DNA from: Clostridium manihotivorum
Lineage (GTDB): Bacteria; Bacillota; Clostridia; Clostridiales; Clostridiaceae
DNA length: 64,000 bases
Direction of reading: 5' to 3'
Assembly: GCF_004015185.1 (NCBI RefSeq)
Contig: NZ_CP025746.1
Coordinates: 5,349,776-5,413,775, forward strand
A model generated the notes under the pieces. That model had not been told where the DNA came from. It was given only the letters and a program-made list of their open reading frames with translations, and did not search any database. Made by a program: the position numbers and the translations under genes. Positions within the stretch are counted from its first letter, which is position 1. Each line of letters begins with the position of its first letter. Shown here piece after piece: positions 25,466 to 33,442 of this stretch.

Positions 25466-26071
25466 TTAGAAAGTCTTTGCAGCTTCTTTTGCTTTGTTTA
25501 TTGCATCTCCTACAATTGCATCAACATCTTGACCTATAACATCCAGCATCTCAGCTGCTATAGTAGTAAAATCAGTTATTCCAAGGAAGCCTAATATGGT
25601 TCTTAGATATCTATCTCCCATTTCAAAAGCTGCAGCAGGCCCTTCAGAATAAGCACCGCCTCTTCCCACTATATGAATAGCTTTCTTTCCCTGTAAGAGT
25701 CCCACTGGCCCTTGTTCAGTATACTTAAAGGTTATTCCAGTAACACTAATGTAATCTATGTAAGCTTTTAATATTGCTGGAATGCTTAAGTTCCATAGTG
25801 GTGCAGCAATTACGTACTTATCAGCCTCAGCAAACTGATAGGTGTATTTTAAAACTGAATTCTTTCTACTCTCTTCAGTCTTAGGTCCAAAAACCTCTGA
25901 CAAATCTTCTGCTGATAGGAAGTTAATGTCCTCCTTATATAGATCTAATGTTATTACCTCATCATCTGGATGTAATTTAATATACTCCACAATAAAACTA
26001 TCGGAAATCTTATAAGTTCTTGATAAACCTTCAGGCTTTGCATTTGCCTTAATATACAACACTTTACTCAT
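25466..26071 (-). CDS. azoR: FMN-dependent NADH-azoreductase
   Basis: A 201-residue flavodoxin-fold reductase of the AzoR family, which reduces quinones and azo compounds with NAD(P)H. It begins SKVLYIKANAKPEGLSRTYK, and the FMN-binding region includes PLWNLSIPAILKAYID and the GRGGAYSEG loop. The ATG at 26071 follows AGGAG; a longer frame reaches 26101 without a site. It is probably a single gene with its own terminator. Confidence 0.92.
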   Translation of the reverse strand: MSKVLYIKANAKPEGLSRTYKISDSFIVEYIKLHPDDEVITLDLYKEDINFLSAEDLSEVFGPKTEESRKNSVLKYTYQFAEADKYVIAAPLWNLSIPAILKAYIDYISVTGITFKYTEQGPVGLLQGKKAIHIVGRGGAYSEGPAAAFEMGDRYLRTILGFLGITDFTTIAAEMLDVIGQDVDAIVGDAINKAKEAAKTF

Positions 26072-26212
26072 GTTACTCAGCTCCTTTTTAATAGTATTCA
26101 CTGTATTAGGATGTTCCTTTCTGCAATAAATAAACCCACCTTTAAAAATCTTTATACCTTACTTAAATAGGAAAAAATAGGCTATCCCATTAAAGGCAAG
26201 CCTATTTCTTTA

Positions 26213-27037
26213 TTATTCATGTGAAGTTGTTGTTTCTGTCTGATTAGTTGTAGTACTATTAGTTTTAGTCTGGTTATTTGTAGTAGTTTGAGTCTGTTGA
26301 GTATATTTACGAATTATAAATATTTCAACTCTTCTATTCTTTGCTCTGCCTTCTGCTGTATCATTACTGTATTTAGGTCGGTGTTCTCCATAAGCTTGAA
26401 TGGAAATCTTATCAGTATTTACTCCTCCGGATCCAACCATAAAATTCATTACATTTATAGCACGCATAGCACTTAAGTCCCAGTTAGACCTAAACTTACT
26501 AGTAGTTATTGGTACATTATCGGTATGTCCAACTACCTTTATTTCATTATCTAAACCTTTAATCATATTCGATATCTCCACTAATAGTGGGTTTACAGTC
26601 TTAAGCACCTGTGCATCTCCAGAATTAAATAATACTGCATCCTGTATAGAGATTTCCAATCCCTCTTTATTAAGCTCAATTTTTACTTTATCAGAATATC
26701 CCTTACTCTGAATTTCTGACTCTAAGTTTTTCTTCACTTCATTCATAGCATCTTCTTCTTTTTCAGTATTAGACTTTTCAGTTGCTGTACCAGCATTTGC
26801 TGCTTCTGATTGGACAACTGCCGTTGAGCTTGTCCCACCTTCCGCCATTACTGATGAACCACCAGAAAATATAACACTAAACTCTGCACTAAGTCTTTGA
26901 AGCTTTTGTTGATCTACTTTACTCATAGCAAACATAACTATAAAAAGAGCTAATAGGAGCGTAAGCATGTCCGCATATGGAATAAGCCAAGTTTCATCAA
27001 CATGCTCTTCATGATGTTCTTTTTTCTTCTTCATCAT
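26213..27037 (-). CDS. motB: flagellar stator protein MotB
   Basis: A 274-residue stator subunit with a short cytoplasmic Lys/Glu/His tail, one membrane helix (about 20-40) carrying the ion-binding Asp in PYADMLT, a linker, and an OmpA-like peptidoglycan-binding domain (about 125-250, VVGHTDNVP and NRRVEIFI). The C-terminal 25 residues are a Thr/Asn/Gln-rich low-complexity tail. It lies 9 bases after motA. No other flagellar gene is in the window. Confidence 0.93.
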   Translation of the reverse strand: MMKKKKEHHEEHVDETWLIPYADMLTLLLALFIVMFAMSKVDQQKLQRLSAEFSVIFSGGSSVMAEGGTSSTAVVQSEAANAGTATEKSNTEKEEDAMNEVKKNLESEIQSKGYSDKVKIELNKEGLEISIQDAVLFNSGDAQVLKTVNPLLVEISNMIKGLDNEIKVVGHTDNVPITTSKFRSNWDLSAMRAINVMNFMVGSGGVNTDKISIQAYGEHRPKYSNDTAEGRAKNRRVEIFIIRKYTQQTQTTTNNQTKTNSTTTNQTETTTSHE

Positions 27038-27046
27038 TTATCTCCT

Positions 27047-27832
27047 TTATTTCTCAGCATTTTGTCCAACTAATTTTTCTCTCTCTTTAGGCTCTAGCAT
27101 ACCTACTAGTCTAGCCTCAATACTCTTAGGATTCTTACCTGCTTGAATAGCTAGTATTCCCTCGAGAATTATCTTCATCATACTTATTTCTTCATGGGAT
27201 TTTCTTTTAAGTCTAGATGCAAATGGATGGAACACAACGTATCCGAAGAATATACCGTAAAGTGTAGCAACGAAGGCTCCCGCTATCATGTGTCCTAGCT
27301 TTTCAGTATCATTAAGATTACCAAGAGCTCCTATAAGACCAACAACGGCTCCAAGAACTCCAAGTGTAGGAGCTGAACCACCTGCTGTAGTAAATACAGA
27401 TGCCCCTAATCTATGTCTTTCTTCAGTACCATCAATTTCTATTTCCAATGCTTCTACTATATCATCCGGTTCAACACCGTCTACAACCATTTCTAGGCCT
27501 TTTTTCATAAACTTATTTTCCATTGACTGCACAGTACTTTCAAGTGCTAACAAACCATTCTTACGAGTAGTTTGAGCCATTTCTACAATCTGCTTTATAA
27601 CTTCTGCAGGGTCGTCCTTTCCTTCACCTTTAAAAAGAATTCCAAACAATCTAGGAATATTTAAAAATTCTTTCTTAGGAAAGGAATTCATTACTGCTGC
27701 TGCCGTACCTACAAGTATAATGATTGCTGCTGCTGGATTTAATAGTACTGCTACGTTTGCTCCTTTTACTATCATACCTACAACAATGGCAAGAAGCCCC
27801 GTAATAACACCTATTATTAGAAAAATATCCAA
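27047..27832 (-). CDS. motA: flagellar stator protein MotA
   Basis: A 261-residue four-helix stator subunit. The helices lie at about residues 4-20, 29-50, 150-172 and 182-203. Between the second and third is the cytoplasmic domain, with the charged torque-generating region. The pore-lining block reads SAPTLGVLGAVVGLIGALG, as in MotA/PomA proteins. It pairs with motB to form the ion channel that drives the flagellar motor. Confidence 0.93.
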   Translation of the reverse strand: MDIFLIIGVITGLLAIVVGMIVKGANVAVLLNPAAAIIILVGTAAAVMNSFPKKEFLNIPRLFGILFKGEGKDDPAEVIKQIVEMAQTTRKNGLLALESTVQSMENKFMKKGLEMVVDGVEPDDIVEALEIEIDGTEERHRLGASVFTTAGGSAPTLGVLGAVVGLIGALGNLNDTEKLGHMIAGAFVATLYGIFFGYVVFHPFASRLKRKSHEEISMMKIILEGILAIQAGKNPKSIEARLVGMLEPKEREKLVGQNAEK

Positions 27833-27940
27833 AATTTTATCCCCCTTGTTACATTATATTCGACAATTATTTAGTATTTTTGCACTATTCATAAAGTTAT
27901 CATATCATAGTAAATATTAATTTTAAACTAGATTTTATCA

Positions 27941-28105
27941 AATAATTCGGTGGAATTTTTTTGCGCATCTGCCTTTTTTGAACGTATGTGAGGAATTTTG
28001 TAGTCGACATAATTTTTCTTTTTCTTCTTTCTTAAAAATATTCATCTAAGACATCTCCCCATACTTACCCACAGCTTTATCTAAAATATAATTTACCAAA
28101 TAACA
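27941..28105 (+). repeat. R1 repeat
   Basis: TTTTTTTGCGCATCTGCC, then GAACGTATGTGAGGAATT, then CACAGCTTTATCTAAAATAT aligns with the copy at 40605-40780. The leading hairpin is degenerate. Confidence 0.65.
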
Positions 28106-28635
28106 AATAACTTTACATTCTATATTTCTTAGTCTTCCTATGTCGAAATTTAACTTATACATATTTAAAAAATAGCTATATCCTATTAACTAGGCTTTTT
28201 ACATACCTGTGTTTTCTCAGCAGTAAAAAGATCATAGCTCAGCTAATATCACTTTTTATTCTTTAACTTAATATATAAGGGCTGCTCCCATATAAAATAA
28301 GGATGTATATGAGCTAACAAAAATTAAGCATACTAAAGAATGAAAAGTTATAGTTCGTATTTAAACATATATAAATCAATAATTCTAAAAATGTACCATT
28401 TCATATAAAATCTATTTTCAATATTCCTCTTGGTTCTTAGAGGCATAGGTGAAAATACAATTTTAAAAGCCTGTTAAATTATCCTGTTGAAACAGATCAA
28501 AAGCATAATCTAATTTAATATTGAAATGGTATGCACTTGCCAAAGGAATACTGTGCTTCTAGTTAAATATATCGGATAATTACTAAAAAACTTAAATTGA
28601 AAAGAATACCTAATTTATAATAAAATACTCTGTTA
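28106..28635. other. intergenic region, no gene seen
   Basis: About 530 bases of AT-rich DNA between an R1 and an R2 repeat, with many stop codons in all frames. I found no promoter or structured element I would defend. Confidence 0.4.
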
Positions 28636-28698
28636 AAGTACCGTGTTTAAATTAAGTGTTCAGTCATCCGATGCTTTAATGACCACTTAATCTAAACA
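28636..28698 (-). repeat. R2 repeat
   Basis: The minus strand reads CATTAAAGCATCGGATGACTG followed by CACTTAATTT. It matches the copies at 40926 and 61496, which lie in the opposite orientation. Confidence 0.6.
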
Positions 28699-28721
28699 AT
28701 ATTATTAAAGATATTCATAAT

Positions 28722-28759
28722 AAAAACCCCACTAAAGTAACTGCTTCAGTGAGGTTTTA
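28722..28759 (-). terminator. terminator of the cupin gene
   Basis: On the minus strand AAAACCTCACT pairs with AGTGGGGTTTTT, giving a GC-containing stem with a T-run. It lies about 20 bases after the stop codon. Confidence 0.75.
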
Positions 28760-28779
28760 AATTCAATATTCTTTTATAT

Positions 28780-29112
28780 TTATTTTATAAAATCTTCTCT
28801 GTAAGGAGTAAATATGTCTAGCAATACGCCCTTCTTAAGACATCTGCAGCCATGTATTACATTGGGATGCTTATAGAGAGTATCTCCTTTTTTTACAATG
28901 TTCTTTACCCCACCTATTTCGAATTCAAACTCTCCTTCAAGAACATAGGAAAGTTGTGTATGTGGGTGATTGTGAAGCAATCCAACTGCCCCCTCTTCAA
29001 AGTGCACTTCCACAGCCATAAGCTGCTCACCATATGCTAATATTTTTCTCTTTACTCCTTCACCTGCAGGTTCAAAACTGCAACCCTCTGAATAAACGAA
29101 AGCTTTGTCCAT
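28780..29112 (-). CDS. cupin-domain protein, KdgF-like
   Basis: A 110-residue single-domain cupin. The metal site is visible as HNHPHTQLSYVLEGEFEFEIGG and a second motif KHPNVIHGC. KdgF-type cupins linearise unsaturated uronates from pectin or alginate breakdown, and the size and motif spacing match them. Many other small cupins look alike, so this assignment is tentative. An RpiB/SDR pair for the next steps of hexuronate use lies at 41207-42938, which makes the idea more attractive. Confidence 0.7.
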   Translation of the reverse strand: MDKAFVYSEGCSFEPAGEGVKRKILAYGEQLMAVEVHFEEGAVGLLHNHPHTQLSYVLEGEFEFEIGGVKNIVKKGDTLYKHPNVIHGCRCLKKGVLLDIFTPYREDFIK

Positions 29113-29318
29113 TTTCTTTATCCTCCATATTACTTTTCTACGAATGTACCACTTTAAACTTAAATTTATATTTCCAAATTTTTCTCTAAGAACACAGAAG
29201 AGATCTGAAAATGGATTTCTGATTTAAGTTAGTGGCACATATTTATATCTAGTAAAATTATATCACACTACCAAGCATGGCCACACTTAGCAGTGAATAA
29301 TAATTAATATAGCCTTTT

Positions 29319-29406
29319 TTTACTGTTTACCCTAAATAGCTACTACAAAGCCTTGGTAATGCTAGGTTCAGCTAAGAAAAAATTTCACAATTTCCTAGGC
29401 AGTAAA
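29319..29406 (+). repeat. R4 repeat
   Basis: TTTACTG and CAGTAAA bound an 88-bp unit with inner TTACCCTAAA, CCTTGGTAATGCTAGG and AATTTCCTA blocks. The same blocks occur in the same order at 35922-36006. Confidence 0.55.
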
Positions 29407-29436
29407 AAACAGACACCCAGTAAATTAGGATGCCTG
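29406..29436 (-). terminator. terminator of the riboswitch-controlled gene
   Basis: On the minus strand CAGGCATCC pairs, with two G-U pairs, with GGGTGTCTG and is followed by TTTTT. It lies 15 bases after the stop codon at 29451. Confidence 0.7.
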
Positions 29437-29450
29437 CTTTATCATTAGGA

Positions 29451-30356
29451 CTATTTTCTTAAAACCATCCAACTCATCACGTTATGAATTGCAAATCCGC
29501 CGAAGCTAGGATTTCCACTACAGCTTGTGTAAACTTTGCTCAATTCTTGATTCATATAAGTTTGGCCTTCTTCATAAAAGCTTATAGTATCGCCTTCACT
29601 TGATTTCTGAGTTTCTACTCCTACTGTAACAGTAGATCCATATAACTTACCAAAGCTTAACTCTTTTGAAACTGCACTTGTTATTGCAGTAGCAGTATCT
29701 CTGTAAGCCATAATAACTACACTCTTTACATTCTTTATAATCCACTCAGCTAAGTTACCAGTACCATATTTATTGCTATAAGTCACTCCGTCAAACCAAA
29801 ATGCCATGTCTATACCTAAACTAATCCCCAAAATACTACAATTATTAATAGCACTTAATAATAGACTTTGGTAGTTAGCTAAAACACCATTCATATTTTG
29901 ACTATACTGTGAATTTAAATATGGTTCGATATCTAAGTGTACACCATTAAACTTTTCACCTACAAGAGCTGAATTTTGATACTTGGTTACCCAATCAAAA
30001 AGCGCCTGTTGCTTATAAGCCATTCCGTCAGAAGCCCAATCTGGAGCTCCATCTAGAGCTTGTACACTAATATTCTTTAATGAAGCTTTTCTTATAAAAG
30101 CCTTATAATAATCAAAATTTAAGCTATAGCTTACTTGAAGATATATGTTCTTTACGTTGTTTGAAGCTGCAAAATTCAAGATATTATCTGCATTTGTTAC
30201 TATCTGCTGAGTATCCCACAACCAGGTTGAATTTTGAGCGTTCACAACTGGACTTGTTGTTACCTTACCACTATTTTTATTTGCTGCTATTGCCTCTGTT
30301 GGGACAATTAAAGCTACTGATACGAATAATGATAAGAAAAACTTTGACAATGACAT
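29451..30356 (-). CDS. secreted TIM-barrel-like putative glycosidase under c-di-GMP control
   Basis: A 301-residue protein with a Sec signal peptide (residues 1 to about 25, cleavage near AIAA). The mature part looks like an alpha/beta barrel: WLWDTQQI, KNIYLQVSY, an acidic strand end GVHLDIEPYL at about residue 147, and ISLGIDMAFWFDG. The paired acids in HLDIEP resemble the active site of some glycosidases (GH18-like arrangement), but I cannot assign a family. The ATG follows GGGAGG. A c-di-GMP-I riboswitch occupies the leader, so its expression follows the sessile/motile switch. It neighbours the GT2 synthase genes and may trim their product. Confidence 0.7.
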   Translation of the reverse strand: MSLSKFFLSLFVSVALIVPTEAIAANKNSGKVTTSPVVNAQNSTWLWDTQQIVTNADNILNFAASNNVKNIYLQVSYSLNFDYYKAFIRKASLKNISVQALDGAPDWASDGMAYKQQALFDWVTKYQNSALVGEKFNGVHLDIEPYLNSQYSQNMNGVLANYQSLLLSAINNCSILGISLGIDMAFWFDGVTYSNKYGTGNLAEWIIKNVKSVVIMAYRDTATAITSAVSKELSFGKLYGSTVTVGVETQKSSEGDTISFYEEGQTYMNQELSKVYTSCSGNPSFGGFAIHNVMSWMVLRK

Positions 30357-30399
30357 ATAAATTCCTCCCTATGAAAGCCGGGATGGTCCAAAAAGGAGT

Positions 30400-30480
30400 C
30401 CTGGCAACCTGGCAACCATGCGATAATAATCGTTTAGGCCCATAGCTTTGCGTCTTTGCCTTTCGACAAATTTGCCTTTT
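30400..30480 (-). promoter_or_regulatory. c-di-GMP-I (GEMM) riboswitch
   Basis: The minus strand shows the GEMM-I landmarks in order: AAGGCAAA, a GAAA tetraloop in GTCGAAAGGC, the invariant GACGCAAAGC, GGGCCTAAA, a variable second stem (CGATTATTATCG), and the tetraloop-receptor side ATGGTTGCCAGGTTGCC. It ends about 45 bases before the start codon at 30356. No T-run follows, but a CTCC/CCATCCC stretch could pair with the GGGAGG ribosome site, which suggests translational control (inference). Confidence 0.9.
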
Positions 30481-30720
30481 TCAAGTATTTTATTCCGCTG
30501 TTAATATCAGCGGTATTTCTATTATCGTACAAATATATCAATTACGTAAGCCTCTTTCATTATAAAAAAGCAGAAATATACTAGTGTTTCACTGGGCACA
30601 GTTACATATCATTCCACATATTCAATAATATTAAAAACAATATATATAAGTGACTTTATTTAAACTATTGTTCAAATTAAGTTGTTATGAAGGAGATGCT
30701 ATTTTAGTGTGCAATTAGAG

Positions 30721-32166
30721 TTAAATGTTTTTTTGCGTTTCTGCCTCATCAGAGTTTTTTTCACTAAACTTTTTCCTATTTATTTTTCCCCAATCGTTTT
30801 TAAACTTCTTAAATCTGATGATAGCATCCATTCTAAAGAAGGTGGTCATCTGTCTATATCCAAAGTTCTCCAACACTCCATACCAGGAAAGCTTAAGCAA
30901 TTGCTTTACTGAAGGATATTTACTAAAGGTATACTCTTCCAATAAAACAGCCCCAATGGAAAGAACAACTCCATAAAGTATAGATGCTACTAAGAATAAA
31001 ATGAAGTACGAAGTATTTAAAAGTCCGAATATATATGATAAAGGAATGAATATATAACCTAGAACTTCTATTATAGGACCTATCATTTCAAAGACCCAAA
31101 AGTATGGTACTCCGAACATTCCTATGACATCATATTTAGGATTTAATATCATTTCTTTATGACGGAACAGGCTGTCCATAAGACCTATCTGCCATCTTCT
31201 TCTTTGGCTTCTTAAATCTTTTACTTTTTCCGGAGCCTGAGTCCAGCAAACAGGGTCTGGTATAAACTTCACCTTATATTTGACCTTTTTCTTTCTTAAA
31301 TTCTTATGTATTTTTACTACAAGCTCCATATCTTCTCCAATGCTATCATCTACGTAGCCACCAGCTTCTATAACCACATCTTTCCTAAAGGCTCCAAAAG
31401 CGCCAGATATGATAAGAAGACATCCTAAAGCATTCCATCCCATTCTCCCGCTGAGGAAAGCTCTTAAATACTCTATTATTTGAAACATTGCCAGTCTATT
31501 CTTAGGAAGACCAATAGACTTTACCTTTCCATTCTCTATATTACTGCCATTGGCTATTCTGACAATTCCTCCTACAGCTACAGTTTCCTTATCTTCTATA
31601 AAAGGCATTATTACCCTTACAAGGGAGTCCCCTTCAAGTACTGAGTCTGCATCTATAGAAGTGAATACAGGATATTTAGAAATATTTATCCCAACATTTA
31701 AAGCATCTGCTTTTCCGCCATTATCTTTATCTACTAAAGTAAGATTAGGTATATCCAAATTCTTGTATATGCCTTTAACCTTCTTTGTCTTTATAAGATA
31801 TCTAACCGGTTGAGTTATCTCCTTCAAATCATAGGCTTCTATAATCCTTTTAAAAGTTTCATCCTTAGAGCCATCATTGATAACTATTACCTCAAAGGCT
31901 GGATAATTAAGAGCTAGTAAAGATTTTATACTATCAACTATTGTATTCTCTTCATTATAAGCAGGTACTAGTACAGAAATAGGAATCATATTATCAGAAG
32001 TAGTATATTTCTTATAGTCAGAGTAATTCATCTTTCTTATGTAGTCATATAGACTAAAGGCTGATAATATAAGCTGAATAAAATATATAGAATTAATAGC
32101 AAGTACATAATAAAGTATAAAATTATTAAAGTGTAAAATTATCTGTCTCAATATCTCTAAGGTCAT
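30721..32166 (-). CDS. processive family-2 glycosyltransferase (polysaccharide synthase)
   Basis: A 481-residue membrane GT2 enzyme of the BcsA/IcaA/hyaluronan-synthase type. An N-terminal helix (about 15-38) precedes the catalytic domain (about 50-320) with ISVLVPAYNEE, the DG motif VINDGSKDE, the DxD as IDADS, the ED motif in GEDMEL, and QRRRW for processive synthesis. Three or four C-terminal helices (about 345-425) would form the secretion channel. No PilZ domain is present. It overlaps the HEAT-repeat gene by 4 bases. The polymer made is unknown. Confidence 0.88.
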   Translation of the reverse strand: MTLEILRQIILHFNNFILYYVLAINSIYFIQLILSAFSLYDYIRKMNYSDYKKYTTSDNMIPISVLVPAYNEENTIVDSIKSLLALNYPAFEVIVINDGSKDETFKRIIEAYDLKEITQPVRYLIKTKKVKGIYKNLDIPNLTLVDKDNGGKADALNVGINISKYPVFTSIDADSVLEGDSLVRVIMPFIEDKETVAVGGIVRIANGSNIENGKVKSIGLPKNRLAMFQIIEYLRAFLSGRMGWNALGCLLIISGAFGAFRKDVVIEAGGYVDDSIGEDMELVVKIHKNLRKKKVKYKVKFIPDPVCWTQAPEKVKDLRSQRRRWQIGLMDSLFRHKEMILNPKYDVIGMFGVPYFWVFEMIGPIIEVLGYIFIPLSYIFGLLNTSYFILFLVASILYGVVLSIGAVLLEEYTFSKYPSVKQLLKLSWYGVLENFGYRQMTTFFRMDAIIRFKKFKNDWGKINRKKFSEKNSDEAETQKNI

Positions 32167-33344
32167 GCTATGTCCTCCCTAGTGTTCATCTGTCTATAAT
32201 CACTTATCACAGCTGCTAAAGCCGCCTGATCTGGATCCTCAGAATTTTCATAAAGCTTAACCCCTTTAGGAGAATTTTCTATAGCAGAAATTATAATGTC
32301 TTTAGCAAACTTATCATTTCCTTGGAACACATAAGACACTATACTCATTCCTTTATTATGATTTAGTATAGCTGTTGCAGCGTTATATCTCACATACCAT
32401 TGCTGGTCTGAAAGTGCTTTAGCTAAAGGAAGCAAAACTTCTTCCTCTGAAAAGTTGCCAAGAGATCTTGCTGCTACCGCTCTTACTTCCCACTCACCAT
32501 CTTCTAAAAGCTTTATCATATTTTCTAAGTACTCCTTACTTCCCATATTCCCTAAAGCTTTTAATGAAGCTATTTTAAGCTCTTTATCTTCACTATATAA
32601 ATACTTAGAAATTTCTTCGCTTAATTCTCTATACTTGCAATTTCCTGCAGATTTTATAAATACTGAAGCTATAAAGCTATTGGTAGAATTTATCATATAC
32701 TTATAAATCTTGTCCCTATCTCCTTCAAAGCTGTCTACTATTTCTATTAGACTTCTTTCACTTAGAATTATTGCAGAATCAATATCTTCGAAAGCCTTTA
32801 TAAAAGCTTCTTCATCTCCAATCTTTGCAAGGGATAATAGAATATTATACTTTACGTCGCTATTCTTTGTATCTACTTCAGCAAGAAGTGGTTCCACTGC
32901 TAATTTACTTCTAAAGTCACCTAATCTTTTTGCAGCATATGCTTTCTTAAAGTAATTGTTATTCTTCAAATTATCAATCTCATATTTGATGACTTCAATA
33001 CGCTCAGATAAGTTTATGATATTAGTTCTAGAACTTACATCTGCATTTCCCAAATGAAATAATAACCTTTCCTCCACAATTTCTCTTTTAACTTTATTCT
33101 TGCAAATAGCTTTAATGCTTCTTTGTCCAGTAAGAGAATGTTCCTCTTCAGTTATCACCTTTATTACAGAATCTACTGAAGGAATTATCTCTTTAGAATA
33201 CTTCTCTATCTTTTTAAACTTATAAGTCTGCATAGGCTTTTCATATAATATATAAATATATAGAAAAAATATTATAATAGAAAAGAATATTATAGACAGA
33301 TATACGTATTGCCCCATCTTAAATTTCTCCTTTGTTATTTTCAT
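32163..33344 (-). CDS. membrane-anchored HEAT-repeat protein
   Basis: A 393-residue protein with one N-terminal helix (about residues 12-34) and a long series of HEAT-type helical pairs from about residue 115 to the end. Clear repeats include AAKRLGDFRSKLAVEPLL, EWEVRAVAARSLGNFS and QWYVRYNAATAILNH. Such solenoids bind partner proteins. It overlaps the GT2 gene by 4 bases and follows the anchored glycosidase, so I infer that it scaffolds the synthase at the membrane. Confidence 0.85.
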   Translation of the reverse strand: MKITKEKFKMGQYVYLSIIFFSIIIFFLYIYILYEKPMQTYKFKKIEKYSKEIIPSVDSVIKVITEEEHSLTGQRSIKAICKNKVKREIVEERLLFHLGNADVSSRTNIINLSERIEVIKYEIDNLKNNNYFKKAYAAKRLGDFRSKLAVEPLLAEVDTKNSDVKYNILLSLAKIGDEEAFIKAFEDIDSAIILSERSLIEIVDSFEGDRDKIYKYMINSTNSFIASVFIKSAGNCKYRELSEEISKYLYSEDKELKIASLKALGNMGSKEYLENMIKLLEDGEWEVRAVAARSLGNFSEEEVLLPLAKALSDQQWYVRYNAATAILNHNKGMSIVSYVFQGNDKFAKDIIISAIENSPKGVKLYENSEDPDQAALAAVISDYRQMNTREDIA

Positions 33345-33442
33345 CTTATATATGTATCTTTTTCATATAAATTAAGCTCACCTATTTGCCATAGAAATTT
33401 TAATGAACTAATTGCTTGTACTAAGATACATTAAAAATTGTA

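Noticed and set aside
27941..28105. Short minus-strand peptides readable in the R1 repeats (for example around SHTFKKGRCAKK)
   Set aside because: Several copies give similar residues over a short span, but the frame shifts or stops between copies and no start signal is shared, so I treat R1 as non-coding.
30721..30976. Plus-strand frames opposite the GT2 gene
   Set aside because: These are antisense shadows of a gene with complete GT2 motifs and a proper overlap with its neighbour.
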